A stretch of DNA of 64,000 nt, from assembly GCA_023014365.1 (NCBI GenBank), contig JAEBUN010000004.1:124001-188000 (forward strand), read 5' to 3'. The notes under the pieces were generated by a model. The model did no database searches. It had not been told where the DNA came from and was given only the letters and a program-made list of their open reading frames with translations. The position numbers and the translations under genes are program-made. Of the stretch, positions 23,310-32,045 are shown piece after piece. The stretch's first letter is position 1, and the number at the start of each line of letters is the position of its first letter. Source of the stretch: Lepiota brunneoincarnata. Its lineage: Eukaryota > Basidiomycota > Agaricomycetes > Agaricales > Agaricaceae.

Positions 23310-23971
23310 TGTTAGAGCCAGTGCAGATCAGGACTGAAGTGGGGGGTTGTGGTAGTGTCCTTGATATAAGGTAGCCAGGGGACAGAGTGAAATCAGTACA
23401 TAGACTTCAGAACTGAGGTGGAGTACTTCAGGCAGGGGGTTGGACTTGCAGCCTCAGCTTATGTGCTGTGCCCTCCTACTGTCCAAGTCTGTATTTCAGA
23501 AGATTGGGGCTGAAGCAGAGTGAGACAGAAGAGAGGAGAGGATATGGAACAGGGAGCTAGTCTGCTGCTCAATTCAATTATCAGACTGCAGAGTACAAGC
23601 CAAGGACCTATGGTATATATACTACTGGCCTTACAAACTATGACTCATACTGACTATGTGTGGAGTGAAGCAGAGACTGATATAGTTACAAATGGATTAC
23701 AAATGGATTATAAATGGAATGGAAACCAGTACAGGTATGGAGACTGATAATGTATCTTGACTACGGACAGGAAATAGAGACTGGGAAATAGAGACACTGA
23801 GGGTCAGGTGACCATGGCACATGTGGAAGCAGTCATGTGATTGGAGCAGTGGGTTGTGGTCAGAGCAAGTCAGGGCCAAGTTGGAGGGCAGAGGATTGTT
23901 GTGTGGAGCACATGTGGAGTTGAGAAGCTGAAGTTTAAATGATTAGACTCTGAGTTGGCATGGATATGACA
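23310..23971 (-). repeat. Solo LTR of the intact Gypsy family, CpG-free (old)
   Basis: Reverse-complement match, end to end, to the 663-bp LTR of the Gypsy at 55801-63671: starts TGTTAGAGCC and ends GGATATGACA. Flanked by GTCCT on both sides (23305-23309 and 23972-23976), so it is a solo LTR left by recombination. Only one CpG remains (GACTACGGAC, near 23761); the young LTR has about 54, and the differences are overwhelmingly CG to TG or CA. It splits the older Gypsy integrase between QVL and HAD. Confidence 0.95.
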
Positions 23972-24957
23972 GTCCTTCATGCAGATACCTTACATATGAG
24001 CCCCAGTTCAAATGGGTATGCTTATATTGTACATGGAAGATATGCCCTGTCATCCTGGATGGAGGCTAAGGCCTTAAAGAAAGAAAGTGCCCATGCTATA
24101 GGACAATGGATATTTGAGGAGATAATTTGTAGATGGGGTGGACTTGTAAAAATAGTAACCGACAATGGAGCTCCCTTCAAGAAAGCTGTCAGATGGCTAG
24201 GGGAAAAATACAGAATTAAGGGAGTGGCTATATCCCTTTACAATTCCCAGGCTAATGGGATTATTGAATGTGTACATTGGGATGTTAGACAGATGCTATA
24301 CAAAGCAACTGGTGGAGATGTCCAAAAATGGTACTGGCATCTGTACCATGTCATGTGGGCAGACAGAATCACCATCAGAAGGGGTACTGGGTGTTCTCCA
24401 TACTTCCTTGTCACTGGTGCACATCCCACATTGCCTCTTGATATCCAAGAGGCCACATGGTTAGTAAAATATCCAAACAAGTTCTTGAGTACTGCTGACT
24501 TGATTGGTTTGCATGCAAGAGCTTTAGCTAAACATACTAAACATGTGGAAGAGATGAGGCAAAAGATCACAGAAGTAAACAGCAAAGAGCAGCTCAAATA
24601 GAAGCAGACCAGGTGAACAAAATCAAAGATTATAATTTTGAACCTGGGTATTTGGTCTTAGTGAAAAATACTGCAGTGGAAATGTCTGCTAACGGAAAGA
24701 TGAAATCTAGATATCTTGGGTCTATGGTAGTAATCTCCTGTAACCCAGGAGGAACTTATATCCTGGCTGAGTTGGATAGTTCAGTTTGGCAAAACAGAGT
24801 AGCCAAGTTTAGGGTAATACCTTATCTGGCTAGGAAAAGGATAACCCTGCCAACTGAATTGAAGGAAGTCTTAGATGTTTCCCAAGATACCATAAATAAT
24901 CTAAGGAAGGAAGCTGAAGTAGCTCCCACTACAGACTCTGATCAAGAGTCTAATTAA
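23960..24957 (+). pseudogene. Decayed Gypsy integrase catalytic core and C-terminus
   Basis: Continuation of the pol at 18.05 kb after the Tc1 and solo LTR. 23960-24601 is an integrase core with VLHADTLHM (first Asp), KIVTDNGAPFKKAV (second Asp) and SQANGIIECVHWDVRQM (Glu). 24613-24957 is the C-terminal SH3-like part ([44 protein letters not shown]). One stop separates the two pieces. Core residues survive but the gene is cut upstream. Confidence 0.85.
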
Positions 24958-25070
24958 ATCAGAAAAAGAAGGACAAGAAAAGGTTGCTTAGTTGTAAGCT
25001 TACTAAGCCCTAAGGTGAACTTTTTGGGCTTGCAAAATGGACATGAAACAAAAGCATACCTTAAACTGTT

Positions 25071-25256
25071 ATGGTTGATTCTTCCATTGCCATAGTCTTT
25101 GTGGTAGCTGCTTTGTTTTCAGGCCTGGCAGGCTTGCTTTGCCTTCAATATAGGAGTCTAATAAGAGAAGAAGAAGAACAGGAGGATTGGATGGAGATGG
25201 AAATAGTGTGCAGGATAAGGTCCCCTCCTGTAACAGAGACCTTACAGTTGAGGTGA
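25071..25256 (+). CDS. Small single-pass membrane protein ORF (61 aa)
   Basis: The N-terminal hydrophobic segment IAIVFVVAALFSGLAGLLCL (residues 5-24) is followed by an acidic juxtamembrane stretch (REEEEQEDWMEMEI) and a short tail. It lies 113 bp after the decayed Gypsy pol, in the same orientation. No homology is recognised. It could be a chance ORF in an old element, but two more membrane-type ORFs follow. Confidence 0.35.
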   Translation: MVDSSIAIVFVVAALFSGLAGLLCLQYRSLIREEEEQEDWMEMEIVCRIRSPPVTETLQLR

Positions 25257-25552
25257 CCTGAGCTGGCACATTTAGAAGGGTAGCAGACAGCAAAGAGTTG
25301 AGTAAGCAATCAAGACCAAGATGACTGAAGCAATGAGCTAACTAACATGGACAAGTAGAGTCCTCTACTGGAAAGACAGTCATTACTGAAGAAATAGGGA
25401 ATGCCCTACATGCATATATCACAGAAAAGTGATCAATTTGTAATAAAGATAGATTAGCAAATTGATTGCTTAAGAAAGTGACATGGCAAGAAGTGTTACC
25501 TAAAAACACCCTCTCTTTATCCTACCACAAGTGTCCACTCCTCTAAAAATCC

Positions 25553-25666
25553 ATGCAACTTGGAATAGCAGTGTTTCTTATTGTAGGAGGGATACTATTC
25601 CTGGTCTGGATAGTAGGAGAGGTGGTGAAATGGTGTATGAGGCCAACCAGAAGTAGAGAGGTATAG
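25553..25666 (+). CDS. Very small membrane ORF (37 aa)
   Basis: MQLGIAVFLIVGGILFLVWI forms one hydrophobic segment, followed by a basic tail (KWCMRPTRSREV). The next ORF's ATG lies 3 bp after this stop. Not recognised. Confidence 0.3.
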   Translation: MQLGIAVFLIVGGILFLVWIVGEVVKWCMRPTRSREV

Positions 25667-25669
25667 GAA

Positions 25670-25843
25670 ATGGGTGAAGTCTTGGAAGTGGTGTTCCAAC
25701 AACCTAGGATACCACCAGCAGCCTACCTTAGGCCAGACATGAGGTGGATACCCCAGACAACAAGTTCTCCAGAGATTGGTGAGAATCCACTTGCTTTGTC
25801 AAAGAAAATTAAAGCTAGAAGAAGAGAGAAGGGACTAAAATAG
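25670..25843 (+). CDS. Small basic-tailed ORF (57 aa)
   Basis: Starts 3 bp after the previous stop. A proline-rich middle (QQPRIPPAAYLRPD) and a strongly basic C-terminus (KKIKARRREKGLK). It has no membrane segment of its own. Tight packing with the preceding ORF could mean a former single reading frame or a spliced product. Not recognised. Confidence 0.25.
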   Translation: MGEVLEVVFQQPRIPPAAYLRPDMRWIPQTTSSPEIGENPLALSKKIKARRREKGLK

Positions 25844-25946
25844 ACAGGAAAATGGTGTTAGACAGAGGAAGAGCTACCATAAAGAGAACCAGAATTTGAT
25901 GTCCAAATAAGAAGTGCAAAAATTGTGATGTACAATTAAAAAGGAA

Positions 25947-26228
25947 GTGGACAACAAAGAATGCTTTCTCAACCTTGCCCCATCACACCCACATTTACCC
26001 ACTGTGATGTCTTCTCCTCTTCTTCTCACTACTGATTATGAAGGAGGGCCATCCACTATAGCTGTGTTGGTCTCCTGCACTGTCTTCCTGGTATTGGTAG
26101 TCTGTGGGACTGCTTGGAGGATGGCTGGAAAAATACCAGCTGCTGGAAGGCAGAGACCTACTCTGCCCCCACTAGACAGCATACCACTAAGAATGCAAAG
26201 ACCAGACCCAGCCCAGCTGGAAGCCTGA
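25947..26228 (+). CDS. Small single-pass membrane protein ORF (93 aa)
   Basis: One central hydrophobic segment, STIAVLVSCTVFLVLVVCGT (about residues 36-55), between a short N-terminal domain and a Pro/Arg-rich tail (RQRPTLPPLDSIPLRMQRP). Third hydrophobic ORF in the 1.2 kb after the Gypsy pol. An alternative start is the internal ATG that gives MSSPLLLTTDYEGG. Not recognised. Confidence 0.35.
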   Translation: MDNKECFLNLAPSHPHLPTVMSSPLLLTTDYEGGPSTIAVLVSCTVFLVLVVCGTAWRMAGKIPAAGRQRPTLPPLDSIPLRMQRPDPAQLEA

Positions 26229-26690
26229 AAAGAACCTAGGAGACAGTAAGCAAGGATAACCACCTTGGAAATGAAATAGGGCTAAAATTAATACCAGTCA
26301 AAATAGCTTATAAAGAAGGACTTGGATATGATTATAAAAAACCTTTACCCATTGGCTATGACAAGTGTATGGGTGACTGGATAAGATAGAACACATAATG
26401 ACTGGGATAGGACTGGTATGGATAAGACCTGGTCAAAGGAAGAAACTAAGAAGAAAGTTAATTAATATGTTCAATAGGATCCCATGGTGGGAGCTGGATG
26501 CTTAAATAAGATAAGGGAACTCTCACATGGTGTCAGAACCCTGAAGAGACAGACATATTGGACATAAGGGCAAGATAAAAGGACTCTAAGGGCTAAAAAT
26601 CCCATGTTATAAATACTACACAAACAAGTTAACTAGTATAGTATCTACAGAAGCAATGGGAGAAAACTACCCTGGGAATCAGGGAGAAGG
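26229..26690 (+). other. Non-coding tail of the decayed Gypsy
   Basis: No usable ORF. Around 26534-26547 CACATGGTGTCAGAACCC resembles a tRNA-type primer-binding site after an LTR end, but no LTR boundary or second copy supports this. Confidence 0.3.
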
Positions 26691-26695
26691 GTAAT

Positions 26696-27329
26696 CTATT
26701 TAGAAAGGTTACATAGTATGAGAAAGAGACATTCCTGCTCCAAAGCAAGGGCCTTATGATGATGCCAGGCAGACTCTAAGTGAAGAGCAGCCTCTCCAAG
26801 ATCAAAACCAACCTTGAGGAACTGCATCTGAAGGGCCAGGGGCACACAAAATTGACTATGGTTATGATAGAACTTGAATGCATTGGCAGCAAGCCCTTGT
26901 AACTTGCTGGCAACATCCACTAAAAATGAAATAGTTAGCTATCAAATTAGTCAATTAATACACAGAAAAAGACACAGACTAGGAGCTGGGGTCTCAGCAT
27001 CATGACTTTTGCTGAGGACCTGAATAGCATGAATATATGAGCAACTCTTCAAGTCCATCCCAGGGACTTGTGAGTAGTGAAGACATATGGTAGAAGGATG
27101 ACCAGGCTCTGGAACAGAAGCCTGCCAGGTGTCAGATAAATAAGCCAAAGAATAGAAAAAGAATGTACAGACTCATGGAGTTGGCAAGCAAAGGGACCTG
27201 GGCAGCAGAACCTTTGGTAGAACCATCTGCCTTGGGGCTTGAAGACACCATGACCGCAACAAGAGAGGTAACCTTCAGGGAGGCATCAGAGGAGGAACAC
27301 TGTGAGACCCAGGGGGTCATGAAAAACAA
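26696..27329 (-). pseudogene. Antisense Gypsy-associated gene remnant
   Basis: Minus-strand pieces 27329-27132, 27148-26951 and 26920-26696, probably exons (for example ALHLESAWHHHKALALEQE). HYSQVPGMDLKSCSYIHAIQ is homologous to the antisense piece at 12.8 kb. SSSPKADGSTKGSAAQVPLL parallels MTGSTFSNTAKGSAVPKHI at 13.3 kb. It has the same position and orientation relative to a Gypsy pol as the other antisense genes. No start or full exon set could be assigned. Confidence 0.4.
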
Positions 27330-27766
27330 CCTCTGATTCCAGCATAAGGTGTGGTCAATTCCTACTATAAATAGGGATATTGGTGTTGTGGATATTCACT
27401 GATAATGTAGTAATTACGCACCTTAGTGTACTTGATTACCACACTTAATGGAGGAATATCACTATATTTAAGATCATGAGGGGCTGTGATTCACATCAAG
27501 TTTTTAAAGGATTACAACATTTGTTCAGAAGGAAACTGACGAAAATCACAACCTTTTCTGGGAAGGAAACTGAAGGGAATCACAACCCCTGTTCTGGAGG
27601 AAATCATGCTAGTTAGTCAGTGGAAGAGACGATGGTCTTAGTTGTCATTCTTGACTACAAAAGATGCTTAAGTCAAATGTTCAGGTGGTCAGCCCCCTCA
27701 GATGTGAGCGTGAAAAGTGTGTAATTATTGCCTATTACTAGATCAATAGGCAACAATATATCTGTA

Positions 27767-28962
27767 CTACTTCCTCCTCAACCTCTTCATCTTTCCACCA
27801 CTTTCCATTGCTTTTCTCTTCATCCCCACCAAAACCCCAGTATCCTCACCATCGACACTGCCCTCTTCCTCATCATCAGCACCATTCTCTTCATTGTCAT
27901 TGGCGCCACTCCCTTCCTCATCATTGGCACTGTTCTCCTCATCATCGTCAGCACCACTCTCTCCCTCGTCATGGGCACCGTTCTCTTCCTCGTCATTGGT
28001 ATCCCTCTCTTCCCCAGTATCGCCACCTGCCTCTCCCCCATCACTGCTTGCTCCTTCTTCACCTGCACCCTTACCACTGCTCATCCCCAGCTCTTCAAGC
28101 TCGGGAGCATTTCTGGTCCTGTTTTGATCCTTGTTAGTACCCTCATGGTCCTCACCTTCCTGAACTTGGGTGCTGTCCAGAGCGCAGAGGCTTCTGTTTC
28201 TGTTGGACCTTTTGTTTTTGAGCACTGTCCTCATGATCTCCAGAGTAGCCCAGTTTCCTTCATAATGTCGAAGTTGTGGATGCTTAGCATGTACCTGTGT
28301 GGTGTACATAGTTCACAGTCAGGATTTAGAGGTGGTTGAGAATAAACATACAATATTTACGACCCGGGCTAAGGGAAGTGGGTCTTGATGCCTCCAATCA
28401 ACTTTGTGTGGTATACATGCATTGTCTAGGATATCACCAATATATGTCTGCGACGAAAATTAGCATTGAAAGTAAAATGAGGGAAGGACTTACTTGATAG
28501 TAGTTGTAGAGCAGCTTGTTGTTCTCCAAACCCATTTTGTCTTGAAGCCTTGTAAGGCTGCCATGGGGGTGAGGGATCTGTTTCATATTTTGATCCTTGG
28601 CCTTTGAGGCACTACTTTTCTTCAACTTATCAATCTCCGCTAAACAATGTCAGTCGTATAGATAGTACAAAGAAAATAATGGACTTACCTTCTTGTTTTG
28701 CAACCTTGGCAAGCAGGGTGGCCAGGACAGCATCATTTGGGGTTTGGGTCTGTGCTTGAGGTGGTGCGGGCATCCTGTTCTCTTTTGGTGGGGCAGGTGC
28801 CTTCCTTGTAGGTTTTTTCGTAGCTTTTGCAGTGGCAGTGGTGGGTGTCTGTGACGATGTCAGCTGGGAGCTGGGTTTCCCACCTGTGGTGCTGATCGTC
28901 TGCCTAGTGGGCTTCTTGGTGGCACTGGTGGTTTTCTTGGTGCTGGTCATGTTCATACGCAC
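27767..28962 (-). CDS. Intact four-exon Agaricomycete-type hypothetical gene (347 aa)
   Basis: Exons 28962-28689, 28639-28494, 28447-28352 and 28294-27767. Introns of 49, 46 and 57 bp use GTAAGT, GTAAGT and GTATGT donors and TAG, CAG and CAG acceptors, and the phases join without a stop. Exon 1 is basic and Lys/Thr/Pro-rich (TKKPTRKAPAPPKENRMP). Exons 2-4 form a conserved block: IPHPHGSLTRLQDKMGLENN, DNACIPHKVDWRHQDPLPLA, then KHPQLRHYEGNWATLEIM and VLKNKRSNR. I recognise this as a multi-copy hypothetical family of mushroom genomes (IPRPKG...MGL...NWA pattern), function unknown. The C-terminus is an acidic Asn/Asp/Glu/Gly repeat (about residues 220-320) ending in a basic KRKAMES...KRLRRK stretch that could be a nuclear localisation signal. 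No lesion is seen. Confidence 0.75.
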
Positions 28963-29628
28963 TATGAATAAAGTGTGAGCGACTGCAGGAAGCAGTGTTT
29001 GACCACGAAATCCTTAAATACCTATCTGAACTTGTAATTGAATACCTCTTGAAGGTACGTTGGCAGTGTACATGGAGGGGGCACTCGGGTGAAGGAACTT
29101 GTCATTGTCCGGCAGTGAGCTGGGGAGTATTGGAACCAGGCAGGAACATGAGCTGTGCTTGGTAAAAATGGGTCAGACGTACCGGAATGAGTCTATTATC
29201 TATTACGTCTAATTCGCGTGTGTGGTGCCCTGGTGCAGTGCATCAGTGACAACATCCATGGATAACCAATGCCTACAGGCCACACATTGTACTCCCATTT
29301 GTAGTGCCCTGGTGCAATGAATCATTGGTGGATCAAAGTCCTAAGGGATAGCAGGGTGGGAGAGAATCCGAGGTGAACAAGAGCATGTGTTTTGGCTAAT
29401 ATAAAATAAGGACGTAAGGAATTAGGAGGCAATAACTCACCAATATAGAATCCATTAGCTTGACTGCAGTGCTGGATCCTGCTACCACCAATGTTTGTCA
29501 CTCAGGGTGTATCCAGCTATAGGTACCACCGGTCTCACAAGTCGGCAAGCCGGGTAGCCCTTTGTTGAGCCTTTGTGCATATATAAATGAGCAGTACAAT
29601 GTGTCAGTGAATCCAGTTATCACTGACA
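28963..29628. other. Intergenic region, probable promoter side of the 28-kb gene
   Basis: No ORF of note. Two imperfect direct copies of GTAGTGCCCTGGTGCA-type sequence occur (about 29222 and 29301), each followed by a TGAATCA/GCATCAG-type stretch. Nothing else is supported. Confidence 0.4.
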
Positions 29629-30337
29629 ATGGTCCTTTCACCCAATACACATAGCCGTGGAGCTAGTCCTTGTCAAGGAGCTTCAATATTGTCACCTGGG
29701 TTGACAACCGAAACTGAATCATCAACCGAATCGTGTGGACCATTGCCTGGGCCTTCAATCGAGACTCAACCATTGACTGAATCGTGTGAGTGGATGCCTG
29801 GGGTATGCGACTGCTCTAACCAACTTGCACATTGGGACATGGCAGGAGTTCTGCATCCCAACCTACTGGAGCTATGCCAGCAGGCTGTGAAGAATTATGT
29901 CAACACTATCGCCCAGGCCAGTGGAAATGGTAGGAGTACCAAATGTACTTACCATGGCAATAGCTGACAATTGGGACAAGTTTCCATGCTTGCAAGGAAA
30001 GAAGACAACTGCTCTGAAAACGCGTCAGCCAAGGTGGAAGGTGAGACAGCTTGACCTACAATGCCCCACTTCGCTGAGAAGCTCCATAGTTATCAGGCAG
30101 GTGCCAGACCATTCTGTCGCAAGCGTGAATGGGGGGCACGCTGGTATCAGCACACACGGGAATGCAGTCATCACTGAATCAAGAGGTGCCAATACGACCA
30201 AGACTGCAGCAGCTACAGACGGAAGCAATAGTACCATTGCTGGTAGCGTAGCATCCACAAATGGTCGTAAGCGTGGGTTGGGGGAAAGTGGTGGAAGGAA
30301 ATCTTGCAAGAAAAGAAAAGTGAGAAGATTGTCATAG
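29629..30337 (+). CDS. Hypothetical locus, possibly two exons
   Basis: Overlapping open frames 29629-29967 and 29897-30337. A GTAGGAGTACC donor near 29929 and an AG acceptor before TTTCCATGCTTGCAAG near 29981, with GCTGAC as branch site, would join them. The product would have duplicated Ser/Thr/Pro/Glu-rich segments (TETESSTESC, ETQPLTESCE), a helical block (HPNLLELCQQAVKNYVNTIA) and a basic C-terminus (RKSCKKRKVRRLS). Not recognised. The start and the splice are uncertain. Confidence 0.35.
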
Positions 30338-31860
30338 CAGGGTTTTGTGAGAGCTAACCTTCAGAAAGATTAAAATAACCATCCGCATCAAGATTCATGA
30401 GGCAACACAGTTGCCCACAAAGGTCTCCAAGAAGTTGAGCGGGAAAGATCATGACCAGTAGAAGCGGGAGGGATATGCGTATGTAGTTACAGATGTGTCC
30501 AATTGTGCCCAGTAGTCCGCAATGAGAGTTGGCACTTTCAGATAAGGTCTCGATCAATCGGCAATGTCTGCTTTGCTAGTCATCACATATCCACTACATA
30601 AGCATTTCATCCCTTTGAGGAGAGGGGAAGGTGGTCAGGATGCAAGTGTGACCGTGTCCATCAATCGCTGGGCTTTAATCCTCAAGGCAAGATAGAGAGA
30701 GAAGAGGGGCGAGAAAAGGTGGAGTAAATAATTCACTGAGTATTCGCATGACACGATCTGTCCTACTTTTATTCTACTGGTCCAAGGTATGTTTGGAGAT
30801 GTAGGGCAGAAGAAAATGAGGCACAGAGAAGGTTTTTATCAACCACAATTAGACCGAAACTGGAAGGGCACGGAATAAACTACAAGGAGGGGGGAAGACA
30901 AAAAGAGATGGGAAAAATGAAGAAATTTGTGTTGGATGCATGCCTTGGTACTTGTATATGTAGTTCAGCCGCGTACGTGTAAGTCGTGTTGAGCGTGAAT
31001 CGAGCCAGGCTAGTGTAGTGGTGCAGGCATCATGGTACCAGTCCAAGTATGTTGAGGTGTGTTTGTGTAAGCCTGCAGATCTGGCTTACAAGAGAGTTAT
31101 GTTGCCATGTAGTTTCCATCTTCCTCCAGCGTTCCTTCTTGCTACACTTAATCCTCCCGGTCAAGGCAACTTAAGACATCAGGGGTATAAGGTGCCTGTG
31201 GTCGTCTCCACTTGGCATTCTCTCAATCTCTCCCAGATTATACTATAGATCTGAAGCCACATCCTTGTGTATGATAGGCAGACGTGCCTTGCCCAAGAAG
31301 ACAGTTTCTCTGTGTGGAAATATAGTAGGCATTTCTACACCAAATAGGTAAATGTAAGAATGATACAAGCGTACTGAGAGTCAGGCCAGAATGGTGTATG
31401 GGGGTACAAAAATCCAAGATCTGTTTCCTTGGGATACTGTTGCATCATACTCTTCACGTATACAGATCATCGTCACAAAGCCATGCCAGGGGAGTAGAAA
31501 GATCTTTGGAGATCCAAAGACCGTCATCCCAAGGCCATAATGAGGAGCAGAGGTCTTCAGAGATCCAAAGACCGCTACAACTCTAAAGACAAGTGTAGGT
31601 TGTTGGGTTGTTCCAACGATTGAGTTGAAGTTACAGCGATGAGGTGTTGGCGTACTCACTGTTAGCATCACACGACGAGAAATTTGTTGGAGGTCAGGTG
31701 ATGTACCTGATCCGTCGATGCTGTGATCCGTTAGAGTCCCAAGCAACCACCACCACAGCTTCCCCCCAAGTCGGCAACTGTGGGCACACATTAGCGTAAG
31801 TCAAGAAACCACTCCTCATTTTATTTGACTAATTTCTTAATAGGTATCACCACTTCACCT
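30338..31860. other. No convincing gene
   Basis: Only short chance ORFs. Near 31500-31575 there is a local repeat: GATCTTTGGAGATCCAAAGACC, then TCTTCAGAGATCCAAAGACC, containing the perfect-arm palindrome CTTTGGA-GA-TCCAAAG. Its GGAGATCC core is the reverse complement of the core of the repeat described at 31884. Confidence 0.35.
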
Positions 31861-31883
31861 GACACCCTAAGCTTGGAACCCTT

Positions 31884-32002
31884 GTCTGAGGATCTCCTTG
31901 GACATGCAGTTCAAGTCAACACCAGAGCTTTCATCTGAGGATCTCCCTGGACGGAGAGTTTGAAATATTTCTACCAGTGTTTGTCTGAGGATCTCCTTGG
32001 AC
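31884..32002 (+). repeat. Three copies of a 20-bp quasi-palindrome upstream of the 892-codon gene
   Basis: GTCTGAGGATCTCCTTGGAC at 31884-31903 and 31983-32002, and ATCTGAGGATCTCCCTGGAC at 31933-31952, start to start 49 and 50 bp. Arms TCTGAGGA/TCCTCAGA surround a TC centre. Two more copies lie downstream of the gene at 35253-35333. They could be protein-binding sites or subterminal repeats of an unrecognised element. Confidence 0.8.
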
Positions 32003-32045
32003 ATTGTCTGGCAGGATATCCATCATGTCAGGATGAGTCACCATC

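Noticed and set aside
23310..23971. Classical RIP (CpA-biased) as the mutator
   Set aside because: Differences from the young LTR concentrate at CpG sites on both strands, while CpA sites are mostly kept; methyl-CpG deamination fits better. A formal context count was not run.
26534..26547. tRNA-type primer-binding site marking a new LTR element
   Set aside because: The sequence is suggestive, but there is no LTR end, second LTR or gag next to it.
27728..28339. Plus-strand 203-aa ORF with hydrophobic, membrane-like segments
   Set aside because: It is the antisense shadow of the acidic repeat in the last exon of the minus-strand four-exon gene; GAN/GAG repeats read backwards give Ile/Leu/Phe-rich peptides.
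31475..31580. CTTTGGAGATCCAAAG palindromes as operator-type sites
   Set aside because: Only one perfect and one partial copy, no gene start nearby; recorded only as a possible relative of the 20-bp quasi-palindrome.
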